Source: an uncultured Clostridia bacterium (lineage in GTDB: Bacteria; Bacillota; Clostridia; Christensenellales; UBA1242). From it: DNA of 30,746 nucleotides. Position 1 is the first letter of the stretch. Every line of letters starts with the position of its first letter. The stretch is from positions 1 to 30,746 of the forward strand of contig CALKLQ010000044.1 in the NCBI GenBank assembly GCA_937992055.1. The letters run 5' to 3'. Shown piece after piece: positions 1 to 6,779 of this stretch. The notes under the pieces were generated by a model. It worked only from the letters and a program-made list of their open reading frames with translations, had not been told where the DNA came from and ran no database searches. Position numbers and translations under genes: made by a program.

Positions 1-233
1 TTTGTAATATTTTAAATTAATTTATTTTAATTATTTTTTTAGTAAAAATCGCTGATTTTCTTATAAAAAAAGAGCTAATTTTTTAAATTAACTCTAAAAT
101 ATTTTTTATTTTATTTTATACAAAAATAGCTTAAAATTATACAAAATATAATTATATTATTCATTTTTTAACAATAAAATATTAAAATTTTTCAATTTTT
201 TGCAACTATTTAATTATTTTTTAAAATATTAAA
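1..233. other. AT-rich intergenic region after fakA
   Basis: Very AT-rich sequence with no coding potential that I can see. Apart from the terminator-like hairpin at 64-95 it contains only A/T-rich runs. The left neighbour is outside the window. Confidence 0.6.
64..95 (-). terminator. Putative intrinsic terminator of the yloU-fakA operon
   Basis: Arms 71-81 and 85-95 pair over 11 positions, with one G-U wobble when read on the minus strand. A run of six T follows on that strand (70 to 65). It lies about 140 bp past the fakA stop. The stem is AT-rich, so it may be weak. Confidence 0.5.
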
Positions 234-1868
234 TTATTCTAAGGAAACAATGTAATAGTAAACAGGTTGCCCACCATATAAAACTGTTACTTCACAGTCA
301 GGATATTTTTTTGCCAGTTTGTCTCCAAAGTTGTTAGCTTCTTCCTCACGCACATCTTCACCAAAGAATAAAGTTATGTTAACCACATTGTCAGTCATCA
401 TTTTTTCAATTAGGTTCTCACACGTAGGGGCAACCAAAATTCCTTTACTCAAAATAGTTTTGTCATCTAATCCAATAATTTCACCAACCGAGAGGTCAAA
501 CCCATCTACGTGAGTGTCTCTTACCGCGTAAGTCACCAAGCCAGACTTAACAGAGGATATGGCTGCCGTCATGGCATCAACGTTTTCCTCAACACTAGCA
601 TCAGGATTAAAAGCTAAAGCTGCTGAAATTCCTTCAGGAATGCTTTTGGTTGGAATTACAATCAAGTTTTTACTTGTCAAACCTTTTGCTTGTTCTGCTG
701 CCAAAATAATGTTTTTATTATTTGGAAAAACAAACACATTTTTAGCAGAAACTTTTTCAACCGCATTTGCGACGTCTGAAGCACTAGGGTTCATGGTTTG
801 TCCACCCTCTATGATGCTATCCACAGTTAAATCCTTAAAAACTTCGGCAATGCCCTTTCCTGGTGCCACACTAACCATGCCATTTTGTTTTATGTCAAGG
901 TTCATCATTGCCGCTTTTTTCTTAAGTTCTCTATTTTGTTCAAGCATGTTTTCAATTTTTATATTAAACAACTCGCCTAGAGCTAACGCATATCCCAAAG
1001 CCTTGTTTGGTTCATTGGTGTGAACATGGACCTTGACTTGCAATAGGTCACCAATGCAAAGAACAGAATCTCCTATATTCATCAACTTTTCTCTGAGCTT
1101 ATCAATGTCAGCAGTTGTTGTTTTTTTGTGAAGGTTGATAATCATAAACTCGGTGCAATATCCAAATTCAATTTCCGCAAGTTCACTAAGGTTTGCTTGA
1201 ACCTCTTCTTCGGTTGGTATTATTACCTCTTCAAAGACAATTTCTAAATCTTCATCACCTAAAAGTGCTCTTTGCCAACCGGTAAAGATGGTAATTAAAC
1301 CCTTTCCACCAGCATCAACAACGCCCGCTTTTTTTAGTACAGGCAACAATTCTGGAGTTTGATTTAACGCCTCCTCACCTTTTTCAAGAACTCTTGCAAA
1401 AAACTCCTCAAAATCACTAACCTTTTTTGCAATTTCAACAGCAGATTCACCCATAACTCGAATAACAGTTAAAATTGTGCCCTCTTTTGGTTTTGTGACA
1501 GCTTGATAGGCAACTTTTGCCCCTTCCGCTATGGCCTTGGCAAATATTTTGGTTGTTATTTCTTCATGCTTTGAAAGAATTTGACAAATTCCTTTTACAA
1601 TCTGGGAGGTTATAACACCACTGTTTCCTCTTGCTCCACGAAGAGCCCCTTTTTGATATGCTTCGCAAATATTATCTAGATTATTTCCAACACAATTATT
1701 AACTTCTGTAACAGCAGACTTCATTGTTAAAAACATGTTTGTTCCAGTATCACCGTCTGGCACTGGAAACACATTTAATGAATCTACAAGTTTTTTATTT
1801 TTTTCAAGCAAGCTTGCGCCTGCGTTAACCATCTTTCTAAAAGTAGCACCGCTAATAGTTTTTTGCAT
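234..1868 (-). CDS. fakA: Fatty acid kinase subunit FakA (DAK2 domain, YloV)
   Basis: This is the ATP-binding subunit of fatty acid kinase. With a FakB (DegV-type) partner it phosphorylates exogenous fatty acids for phospholipid synthesis in the cytoplasm. The N-terminal DhaL/DAK2 domain carries FPVPDGDTGTNM at residues 34-45, whose aspartates bind Mg-nucleotide, and GARGNSGV near residue 80. The middle and C-terminal parts match the usual YloV architecture, and 544 residues is close to the family norm of about 550. The start is ATG after AGAGGT with good spacing, 9 bp downstream of the yloU stop, so the two genes are almost certainly cotranscribed. The rpmB/yloU/yloV neighbourhood is conserved in Firmicutes; recG often follows but is not in this window. 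Identification is by family knowledge and is firm. Confidence 0.93.
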   Translation of the reverse strand: MQKTISGATFRKMVNAGASLLEKNKKLVDSLNVFPVPDGDTGTNMFLTMKSAVTEVNNCVGNNLDNICEAYQKGALRGARGNSGVITSQIVKGICQILSKHEEITTKIFAKAIAEGAKVAYQAVTKPKEGTILTVIRVMGESAVEIAKKVSDFEEFFARVLEKGEEALNQTPELLPVLKKAGVVDAGGKGLITIFTGWQRALLGDEDLEIVFEEVIIPTEEEVQANLSELAEIEFGYCTEFMIINLHKKTTTADIDKLREKLMNIGDSVLCIGDLLQVKVHVHTNEPNKALGYALALGELFNIKIENMLEQNRELKKKAAMMNLDIKQNGMVSVAPGKGIAEVFKDLTVDSIIEGGQTMNPSASDVANAVEKVSAKNVFVFPNNKNIILAAEQAKGLTSKNLIVIPTKSIPEGISAALAFNPDASVEENVDAMTAAISSVKSGLVTYAVRDTHVDGFDLSVGEIIGLDDKTILSKGILVAPTCENLIEKMMTDNVVNITLFFGEDVREEEANNFGDKLAKKYPDCEVTVLYGGQPVYYYIVSLE

Positions 1869-1877
1869 TTTTAACCT

Positions 1878-2228
1878 CTATACCCTAACACCAACAACAT
1901 GAACGTTGACAGAGTCAACAATCATGCCTGTGAAATTTTCAACACTATATTTTACCGATTTTTTTAGGCTCTCGGCAACCGCACTTATAGAAACACCGTA
2001 TTTAAAAATACAGTATATATCTATAAAGATTCTGTTTTCAAAATTACTTACTTTAACACCCTTTAAATAAGGTTGATGCTTTACAAGTTCTTTGAGGTTG
2101 TCTTTAAAATTTTTGCTGACCAAGTCAACCACGCCGTAACAATCAAGCGCAGTAAATCCAGCAACACTTGCTATCGCATCGTTGCTTATACTAATTTTTC
2201 CATAATAATTATTTGTGTCAACTGTCAA
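1878..2228 (-). CDS. yloU: Asp23/Gls24 family envelope stress protein (YloU)
   Basis: Small (116 aa) Asp23/Gls24-family protein, a membrane-associated cytoplasmic factor linked to cell-envelope stress. The sequence starts GKISISNDAIASVAGFTAL and contains the typical alternating helix-strand pattern with IFIDIYCIFKYGVSISAVAE in the second half. The start codon is TTG at 2228, seven bases after GAGG; no in-frame ATG fits better. A TTGACA lies on the minus strand at 2296-2291, but its -10 partner is unclear, so I do not call the promoter separately. The gene precedes fakA in an operon, as in Bacillus, where the order is rpmB-yloU-yloV. Confidence 0.88.
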   Translation of the reverse strand: MTVDTNNYYGKISISNDAIASVAGFTALDCYGVVDLVSKNFKDNLKELVKHQPYLKGVKVSNFENRIFIDIYCIFKYGVSISAVAESLKKSVKYSVENFTGMIVDSVNVHVVGVRV

Positions 2229-2612
2229 AACAAAACCTCTGATTGAACATTTGTTAACAATATATTTATGATGCCTTATACACTTATTATTGTCAATTTA
2301 AAACAATATATGTTATGTTTATTTTATTCTTTAGCCCTATATTCTTATAACAAAAAATTAAGTACAAAAAATATATTGCTAGACTAGTATAAACTAAATT
2401 AATTTTTTTTTCAACTATATTCCATCTTTTTTTCAAGTAAGCAGTTTATGCAAAGCAGGTAAATGATGAGTTTAAGCCAAAATTAACATTCAATTTGGTT
2501 ATTTCATAGTATGTTATACAAGGAAAAGACTTTGACTTTATTAATTTTTTAAGCTGATTATAAAAAAGCATTTACCTTTTTATCTACTGAAAAATATATC
2601 AAAGGAGGAGAT
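2229..2612. other. Intergenic region between divergent yloU and spoVM
   Basis: AT-rich spacer holding the upstream regions of yloU (minus) and spoVM (plus). An AAAGGAGGAGAT ribosome binding site precedes spoVM. An ATACAA at 2516-2521 resembles a SigE -10, but I see no matching -35, so no sigma-E promoter is called. No other gene is seen. Confidence 0.5.
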
Positions 2613-2699
2613 ATGAAAATAATATGCATTAAAGCCCCTAAACTTTTGTCTGGTTTATTAAAATTGATATTTAAAAAGCATTTGATAAAGTTTGAATAG
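2613..2699 (+). CDS. spoVM: Stage V sporulation protein SpoVM
   Basis: A 28-codon gene starting MKIICIKAPKLLSGLLK. SpoVM is an amphipathic-helix peptide that recognises the curved forespore membrane and anchors the SpoIVA spore coat basement layer. Compared with the Bacillus subtilis peptide as I remember it (MKFYTIKLPKFLGGIVR...), positions M1, K2, I6, K7, P9, K10, L12 and G14 are identical and 17 is basic in both. P9 is the residue known to matter for shallow membrane insertion. A very strong SD (AAAGGAGG) sits six bases before the ATG. In Bacillus spoVM lies next to rpmB; here it also lies between rpmB and yloU, but on the opposite strand. The C-terminus (KKHLIKFE) differs from Bacillus. 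Small size limits certainty, but motif and synteny agree. Confidence 0.85.
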   Translation: MKIICIKAPKLLSGLLKLIFKKHLIKFE

Positions 2700-2949
2700 T
2701 ACATAAATTATGGAAAAGAGTTTGCTATAAGCTATCTTTTAAATCTATTTAGCATTGATTTTCTAAAAGTTTTTCATTTCAAATTTAAACAAATAAAAGT
2801 TGAAATTTGTTCTAAATATGGCTTTATCTTTGGCTAAAGCAAGGCATTTAGCCAGATAAGAGCTGCAAAATACTATGATATAAAAAAACTAGCTTTCGCT
2901 AGAATTTACATTTAACTTTAGAAAATCTGTCATAACAAGCTATAAAAAG
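2700..2949. other. Convergent intergenic region, spoVM to rpmB
   Basis: No gene seen. It contains a hairpin at 2825-2861 (arms ending GGCTAAA and TTTAGCC, 8-nt loop) that could end the spoVM transcript but lacks a T-run. It also holds a short minus-strand terminator-like hairpin at 2882-2902. Confidence 0.5.
2882..2902 (-). terminator. Short terminator-like hairpin
   Basis: On the minus strand CTAGC-GAAA-GCTAG is followed by seven T. The stem is only 5 bp but has a GNRA tetraloop and a good T-tract. It lies 120 bp past the rpmB stop, behind the cloverleaf at 2950-3018, and could be a backup terminator. Confidence 0.45.
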
Positions 2950-3018
2950 GGCTAGAGAATTGAAACGAAGTTTCAAAGCAATCGAAGATTGCTTGCTGCG
3001 TACGCAGCTTCTCTAGCC
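2950..3018 (-). terminator. Cloverleaf (branched) terminator-like element after rpmB
   Basis: The outer arms GGCTAGAGAA (2950-2959) and TTCTCTAGCC (3009-3018) form a perfect 10-bp stem. Everything between them is three hairpins with essentially no linker. Hairpin 2960-2976 has a 7-bp stem and GAA loop, 2977-2993 has a 7-bp stem and GAA loop, and 2995-3008 is a perfect palindrome. On the minus strand the outer stem is followed by CTTTTTA, so it looks like an intrinsic terminator whose loop is replaced by three hairpins. It begins 4 bp past the rpmB stop. Pairing is seen directly; the terminator role is inferred. Confidence 0.65.
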
Positions 3019-3021
3019 AGA

Positions 3022-3201
3022 TTATTTTTTGTTTGTTTTAATGCATTTTGTGCATGCTGTTACCTTTTTAACTTTTCCGTCTATTTCCATTGTGGTTTCT
3101 TGAAGATTAACCTGCCAAGTTTTGCTAGCCTTTCTATTTGAGTGGCTGACTTTATTTCCAGTCATTGCGCCTTTTCCACAAATTTCACATACTCTGCTCA
3201 T
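3022..3201 (-). CDS. rpmB: Ribosomal protein L28 (bL28)
   Basis: A 59-residue large-subunit ribosomal protein. It begins MSRVCEICGKGAMTGNKVSH, followed by SNRKASKTWQVNLQ, the standard L28 signature. Four cysteines (C5, C8, C50, C53, as CEIC and CTKC) make this the zinc-binding form of L28. The ATG at 3201 follows GGGAGGGAAAA. A promoter-like pair lies just upstream within the end of comF (3233-3261). The gene lies next to spoVM and yloU as in other Firmicutes. It ends only 4 bp before the cloverleaf element. Confidence 0.93.
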   Translation of the reverse strand: MSRVCEICGKGAMTGNKVSHSNRKASKTWQVNLQETTMEIDGKVKKVTACTKCIKTNKK

Positions 3202-3232
3202 TTTTCCCTCCCGCTTAAATCTAAGTCATAAC

Positions 3233-3261
3233 ATGATATCATCTTTTTTTATTTTTTGCAA
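3233..3261 (-). promoter_or_regulatory. Putative SigA promoter for rpmB
   Basis: Minus-strand TTGCAA (3261-3256), 17-bp spacer, TATCAT (3238-3233). It overlaps the last codons of comF, and predicted transcription would start about 25 bp before the rpmB ATG. Confidence 0.5.
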
Positions 3262-4001
3262 GTGTTTTTTAAACCTTTTTGCACCAACTCAGATTGAGTT
3301 CTTGCAAGAGTTAAAACAAATACCCTTTTTGCCTTTGAAAGCTTAAGCACTTCACTGCAATGATTTATTGTGGCTCCCGTTGTTAAAACATCATCAACAA
3401 GAAGAACATTTTTGCCAATTATCTTTTCCTGATTTTCAACTGCAAAAGAACCAAACAGGTTTTTCTGTCGTTCAAAATAATTTAAAGTTGTTTGTGGTGG
3501 AGTGTGTCTGACCTTAATTAGAACATCGGTTTCAAGCTTTATTCCAAGTAATTTTGAAAGTTGCTTACTCAACAGTTCTGCCTGATTATATCCTCTTTCC
3601 TTAAGCCTTTTTTTGGAACTTGGAACTGGCACAATCAAATCTGCATTGTAATCATTTTCCAAATAACATTGTTCTAAGTATTTGGCCAAACTTTCAAAAG
3701 TATATTTTTGATTTCTATATTTAAAACCATGAATCAAGGTGCTAATAGGATGTTCATATAAAAAAGGTGCTCTAGCAAGATTAAAAAATCTGATATTATC
3801 CTTGCATCTTATGCAATAGTCAGACATTGAAAAAATGGGTTCTCCACATCTTAGACAAATTTTCCCTTTAATTAATGGAAGTGTTTGGCTACATTTTTCA
3901 CAAACATAAGGTGGGTTTGAGGCAGAAATTTCACAACCACAAAAAATACACTTAAAATTGTTAGGGAAAATAAGGTCTAAAACTTTGTCGAAAAATGTCA
4001 T
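3249..4001 (-). CDS. comF: ComF family phosphoribosyltransferase-like protein
   Basis: 250 residues, normal for the ComF family, which is linked to DNA uptake and processing in competent bacteria although many non-competent species carry it. The N-terminus holds a zinc-finger-like cysteine set (CIFCG, CEKC, CLRCG, CIRC between about residues 18 and 67). The C-terminal half is a type I phosphoribosyltransferase fold with the PRPP loop VLLVDDVLTTGAT. Middle motifs such as DLIVPVPSSKKRLKERGYNQ are typical. There is no SD before the ATG. Instead a TTGACT-N17-TATACT promoter ends 6 bp before it, so the message is probably leaderless. It sits downstream of the rplL terminator, so it is its own unit. 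Confidence 0.9.
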   Translation of the reverse strand: MTFFDKVLDLIFPNNFKCIFCGCEISASNPPYVCEKCSQTLPLIKGKICLRCGEPIFSMSDYCIRCKDNIRFFNLARAPFLYEHPISTLIHGFKYRNQKYTFESLAKYLEQCYLENDYNADLIVPVPSSKKRLKERGYNQAELLSKQLSKLLGIKLETDVLIKVRHTPPQTTLNYFERQKNLFGSFAVENQEKIIGKNVLLVDDVLTTGATINHCSEVLKLSKAKRVFVLTLARTQSELVQKGLKNTCKK

Positions 4002-4007
4002 AATAAA

Positions 4008-4036
4008 AGTATATTTTATAACTTCAACTAAGTCAA
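4008..4036 (-). promoter_or_regulatory. Leaderless SigA promoter of comF
   Basis: Minus-strand TTGACT (4036-4031), exactly 17 bp, then TATACT (4013-4008), followed by six bases and the comF ATG. The expected start site is at or next to the A of ATG. Confidence 0.7.
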
Positions 4037-4071
4037 ATTAAAAAAGGCTATGTTTTTAAAATATTCTCATT

Positions 4072-4128
4072 AAAGTGCATTAGACATAATAAAAAGCCCA
4101 AGAAACACTCTTGGGCTTTTTGCACTTT
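4072..4128 (-). terminator. rplL operon terminator
   Basis: Core stem AAAAAGCCCAAGA (4091-4103) pairs perfectly with 4109-4121 around a 5-nt loop. T-runs on both sides make it bidirectional. Additional outer arms AAAGTGC (4072-4078) and GCACTTT (4122-4128) are also complementary. Confidence 0.85.
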
Positions 4129-4156
4129 AAATTTTAAAATATTATGTGATTTAAAC

Positions 4157-4534
4157 TTATTTAAGTTCGACTGTAGCGCCGACTTCTTTGAATTTAGCTT
4201 CGAATTCTTTAGCTTCTTTGGTTGGAACGTTTTCTTTAAGTGTTGAAGGAGCTCCGTCAACAAGAGCTTTTGCTTCTGAAAGACCAAGTCCAGTAACTTC
4301 TCTAACAACTTTGATAACGCCAATTTTGTTAGCTCCAACTTCTTTTAAAACAACTGTGAATTCAGATTTTTCTTCAGCAGCAGGAGCAGCAGCACCAGCA
4401 ACTGGAGCAGCAGCAACTGCAACTGGAGCAGCAGCACTAACACCAAATTCCTCTTCTAACATTTTTACAAGTTCACTAACTTCTACTAAAGTAAGTGTTT
4501 TAATTTCTTCTACAAATTTATTCAAATCTGCCAT
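4157..4534 (-). CDS. rplL: Ribosomal protein L7/L12 (bL12)
   Basis: 125-residue stalk protein that recruits translation GTPases to the ribosome; it binds L10 as dimers. It has an N-terminal dimerisation helix (ADLNKFVEEIKTLTLVEVSE), an Ala/Pro-rich flexible hinge at about residues 33-53 (repeated AAAPVA), and the globular C-terminal domain with KIGVIKVVREVTGLGLSEAK and the ending FKEVGATVELK. The start follows AAAAGGAGAATATAAAA. It is cotranscribed with rplJ, which ends 44 bp upstream, and is ended by the strong hairpin at 4091-4121. The sequence is fully canonical. Confidence 0.97.
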   Translation of the reverse strand: MADLNKFVEEIKTLTLVEVSELVKMLEEEFGVSAAAPVAVAAAPVAGAAAPAAEEKSEFTVVLKEVGANKIGVIKVVREVTGLGLSEAKALVDGAPSTLKENVPTKEAKEFEAKFKEVGATVELK

Positions 4535-4578
4535 TTTTATATTCTCCTTTTTAATTTAATACAAATCAAAATTTTGCT

Positions 4579-5094
4579 CTATTTTTGAGCGATTTGGTCA
4601 AGAGCAACAACCAAGCCTCTGGTTGGTGCGCTAAGCACACTGACAAGATTTCTTGCAGGGGCATTGAGCATGGACAAAAGTTGTGCAATAAGAACCTGTT
4701 TTGAAGGAAGTTTTGACAATTTTTCTATTTCTTCCTTGCTAACAACCTTGCCGTCAACAATTCCGAATTTTAATTTAAGAATCTTGTCCTCTTCAATGCT
4801 TTTAACAAGCACTTTAGGTGCAGAAACTTCGTCTTGATAACTGAACACAACGGCATTAGTTCCCTCAAGTTGGGTTTCATCAACTGCAATGCCAAGTTCG
4901 TTTAAGGCTCTTAAAACAAGTCTGTTTTTATAAACCTTATACTCTCCGCCTTGTTCCCTGAAAGACTTTCTAATCTTTGTGTCAAGTTCAACATTCAAAC
5001 CACGATAATCAACGAAAGCAATAGACTTTGACTTGCTAATTTTTTCTTTAATTTCTTCAACAATGAGCTTTTTAGCTTCTAAATTAGCACTCAT
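4579..5094 (-). CDS. rplJ: Ribosomal protein L10 (uL10)
   Basis: 171 residues; forms the base of the L7/L12 stalk on 23S rRNA. Conserved features include SIAFVDYRGLNVELDTKIRK near the N-terminus, YKVYKNRLVLRALNE, and the C-terminal helix that carries L12 dimers. The ATG at 5094 follows GGAGGGAATGT; an earlier out-of-frame ATG lies between SD and start. Expression is probably controlled by the leader at 5095-5260, where L10 is known in Firmicutes to bind its own mRNA. rplL follows. Confidence 0.97.
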   Translation of the reverse strand: MSANLEAKKLIVEEIKEKISKSKSIAFVDYRGLNVELDTKIRKSFREQGGEYKVYKNRLVLRALNELGIAVDETQLEGTNAVVFSYQDEVSAPKVLVKSIEEDKILKLKFGIVDGKVVSKEEIEKLSKLPSKQVLIAQLLSMLNAPARNLVSVLSAPTRGLVVALDQIAQK

Positions 5095-5260
5095 ACATTC
5101 CCTCCTTTTTTTAAAATTTAAAGTTGCAATAAACTAAAATTCCCTTTGCCGAAATAAAGCAAAGGGAATGAAAAAACAAACCAAAACTTTATCTCGGCAA
5201 GCAGTCAAAAGACTTTACGCAAATTGCACTTGCTTTCTCAGATAAGGAAAAATTAATTTA
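5095..5260 (-). ncRNA. L10 leader (autoregulatory mRNA leader of rplJ-rplL)
   Basis: About 165 nt between promoter and rplJ. It holds a clear attenuator on the minus strand: stem 5169-5159 with 5149-5139 (11 bp, ATTCCCTTTGC type), then TTTTAGTTT. A competing pairing exists: 5200-5194 (TTGCCGA) can pair with 5152-5146 (TCGGCAA), which overlaps the terminator arm. This is the terminator/antiterminator layout expected of the known L10 leader family. Assignment rests on position and structure; a covariance-model search was not possible. Confidence 0.8.
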
Positions 5261-5264
5261 CTGG

Positions 5265-5296
5265 CATAGTATTACACATATTTATGTCTTTGTCAA
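5265..5296 (-). promoter_or_regulatory. Promoter of rplJ-rplL
   Basis: Minus-strand consensus TTGACA (5296-5291) followed by TAATAC (spacer 16) or TACTAT (spacer 19). It gives a leader of about 165 nt. Confidence 0.65.
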
Positions 5297-5358
5297 CTCA
5301 TTTTTCAAACTTTTGTCTTAATTAGCATCATGAATGGTAAAACAAAAAACTAAAACAC

Positions 5359-5387
5359 TTGCAATAAAAATAAAGATGTGATATACT
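5359..5387 (+). promoter_or_regulatory. Promoter of rpsF-ssb-rpsR
   Basis: TTGCAA (5359-5364), 17-bp spacer, TATACT (5382-5387). Transcription would begin near 5394, giving a leader of about 75 nt. Confidence 0.7.
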
Positions 5388-5412
5388 CCTCCATAGAAGT
5401 GAGCATGTCTTG

Positions 5413-5462
5413 CTTTCCTTGTTTTCCAAATTAGGAAAACCAAAAGTCCAAAAGGAAGGAGG
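5413..5462 (+). promoter_or_regulatory. Structured rpsF leader, candidate S6:S18 binding element
   Basis: The outer stem CTTTCCTT (5413-5420) pairs with 5452-5459 (one G-U). Inside, GTTTTCC (5421-5427) pairs with GGAAAAC (5434-5440). The 3' outer arm overlaps the SD (AGGAGG, 5457-5462), so folding could limit rpsF translation. Ribosomal S6 operons in many bacteria have leaders bound by the S6:S18 complex; identity with that motif is inferred, not shown. Confidence 0.55.
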
Positions 5463-5469
5463 AAAAAGT

Positions 5470-5757
5470 ATGAATAAGTATGAACTTCTCTATATCATTG
5501 CACAAGACGTAACTGAAGAAAAACGTGAAGCCTTGATTGCAAAATTCAAAACCTTGGTTGAAGAAAAAGGCGGAGAAATTGCTGGCATTGACAAATGGGG
5601 AATGAGAAAACTTGCCTATCCTATCAATTTCAAAAATGAAGGGTTTTACGTTCTTATGAACTTCTCTTCAAAACCTGAAGTAATTGATGGAATGAGCAAA
5701 CTTATGAACATTACAGACGGAATTGTTCGTCATATGTTTGTTAAAAAAGAAGATTAG
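5470..5757 (+). CDS. rpsF: Ribosomal protein S6 (bS6)
   Basis: 95-residue small-subunit protein that pairs with S18 on the 16S platform. It starts MNKYELLYIIAQDVTEEKRE; conserved WGMRKLAYPI and GFYVLMNF follow, and the C-terminus is IVRHMFVKKED. An upstream in-frame ATG at 5410 would add 20 residues but lies within the leader hairpin without an SD. The ATG at 5470 has AGGAGG seven bases before it and gives the normal S6 N-terminus. It is the first gene of the classic rpsF-ssb-rpsR operon. Confidence 0.96.
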   Translation: MNKYELLYIIAQDVTEEKREALIAKFKTLVEEKGGEIAGIDKWGMRKLAYPINFKNEGFYVLMNFSSKPEVIDGMSKLMNITDGIVRHMFVKKED

Positions 5758-5766
5758 GAGTTATTT

Positions 5767-6171
5767 ATGAACAAAGTTTTATTAATAGGAAATTTAACTA
5801 AAGACCCAGAGCTTTCTCAAACACCAAGCGGAATTTCTGTATGCCGTTTTACTTTGGCTGTTCCACGTCGTTTCCAAAACGCTGAGGGAGAAAGAGAAAC
5901 CGACTTTTTAAATATTACTGTTTGGAGAAATCAAGGCGAAAACTGCCATAAATATCTTAGAAAAGGAAGCAAAGCCAGCGTCATTGGGACAATTCAAACA
6001 AGAAGTTACGATGCACAAGATGGCACCAAACGTTATGTTACAGACATTGTTGCTGATGAAGTTGAATTCCTTTCCACAAAACAAAGCACCGAAGGCGCAT
6101 CAATGCCTCAAGCCAAAAAAGAAGAAGTTGCTGAGCTTGAACCTATTGATGACGATAGCCTTCCATTTTAA
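5767..6171 (+). CDS. ssb: Single-stranded DNA-binding protein
   Basis: 134 residues. It binds ssDNA during replication, recombination and repair and recruits partner enzymes through its acidic tail. The OB-fold begins MNKVLLIGNLTKDPELSQTP and includes FTLAVPRRFQ, TDFLNITVWRNQGENCHKYL and GSKASVIGTIQTRSY. A short linker precedes the acidic tip DDDSLPF, the normal partner-binding end. It is shorter than Bacillus SsbA, mostly in the linker. The SD AGGAG is correctly placed and the gap to rpsF is 9 bp. Confidence 0.97.
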   Translation: MNKVLLIGNLTKDPELSQTPSGISVCRFTLAVPRRFQNAEGERETDFLNITVWRNQGENCHKYLRKGSKASVIGTIQTRSYDAQDGTKRYVTDIVADEVEFLSTKQSTEGASMPQAKKEEVAELEPIDDDSLPF

Positions 6172-6183
6172 TAGGAGGTTCAA

Positions 6184-6486
6184 ATGAGCGAAGAAAAAGA
6201 AGTTTTAAACGAAACACCTGCTGTAAAAGAAGAAGTTAAGACTGAAGAAAAATCAGTTAAAAAATACCGCAAGAGTGTTAGCAAGAAAAAAGTTTGTCAA
6301 TTTTGTCAAGACAAAGCAAAAGCTATTGACTATAAAGACGTTAACAGACTTAGGAAGTATGTAACAGAAAAAGGCAAAATTGTTCCAAGAAGACAAACTG
6401 GAGTTTGTTCAAAACATCAAAGAGAACTTGCAAATGCAATTAAGAGAGCAAGAGTTATGGCTCTTCTCCCTTTCCAAGCTGACTAA
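6184..6486 (+). CDS. rpsR: Ribosomal protein S18 (bS18), extended zinc-ligand form
   Basis: 100 residues against about 75-80 usual. The extra is a Glu/Lys-rich N-terminal extension of about 28 residues. The conserved part runs from KKKVCQFCQDK to RARVMALLPF, with IDYKDVNRLRKYVTEKGKI and RRQTGVCSKHQREL. C38, C41, C75 and H78 form a plausible zinc site, as in the Cys-containing S18 forms. AGGAGG precedes the ATG. Last gene of the operon, followed by a strong terminator. Confidence 0.95.
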   Translation: MSEEKEVLNETPAVKEEVKTEEKSVKKYRKSVSKKKVCQFCQDKAKAIDYKDVNRLRKYVTEKGKIVPRRQTGVCSKHQRELANAIKRARVMALLPFQAD

Positions 6487-6490
6487 ATTA

Positions 6491-6530
6491 AAAAAACACG
6501 AAATGACTTAGGTTTAATTTCGTGTTTTTT
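6491..6530 (+). terminator. Terminator of rpsF-ssb-rpsR
   Basis: Arms 6491-6504 and 6517-6530 are perfectly complementary over 14 bp (AAAAAACACGAAAT type), with a 12-nt loop and a T-run. The A-run on the other side makes it usable for the opposite strand too. Confidence 0.88.
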
Positions 6531-6611
6531 TAAATCAAACTTTTTTTAAAAAAACAGGGATAATACATTGAAGTTTCAAATTCAATTTTATTTATAAATA
6601 AAAAACCTTAT

Positions 6612-6779
6612 TTATTCCCCATCTTTTTTATAGTAACTTCCGGAATGTTGTGTTGCAGGAAAACGTTGACCCTTTTCAAGATATACCGCTCCACCATTGT
6701 TTCCTTGCTCATCAAAGCAGGCATAGTTTCCTGTTTCTGGCGCTTCTTCGCCTGGACGCCATTTGTTTTGTTGTTCCAT
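6612..6779 (-). CDS. Small YjzC-like protein
   Basis: 55 residues beginning MEQQNKWRPGEEAPETGNY and containing GGAVYLEKGQRFPATQHSG before SYYKKDGE at the end. The KWRPGEEAPETG start and the KGxxFP segment resemble the YjzC family of small Firmicutes proteins, whose function is unknown. The ATG at 6779 follows a strong GGAGGTAAAAA. The gene is isolated on the minus strand and converges with rpsR. The family call is from memory of the motif; coding status is well supported by SD and composition. Confidence 0.72.
   Translation of the reverse strand: MEQQNKWRPGEEAPETGNYACFDEQGNNGGAVYLEKGQRFPATQHSGSYYKKDGE

Noticed and set aside
559..1023. Antisense open frame of about 150 codons in fakA
   Set aside because: Shadow of fakA; composition follows the complement of that gene and no SD is present.
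2950..3018. tRNA gene, because of the cloverleaf shape
   Set aside because: No conserved D-loop, T-loop or anticodon-arm bases, and the arm lengths and perfect palindromes do not fit tRNA. The same holds for the 9786 element.
3122..3346. Plus-strand open frame over rpmB and the end of comF
   Set aside because: It overlaps two certain genes in antisense and has no ribosome binding site.
4188..4559. Long plus-strand open frame opposite rplL
   Set aside because: Ala/Ser-rich shadow of the L7/L12 hinge and codon bias; no SD, and rplL is certain.
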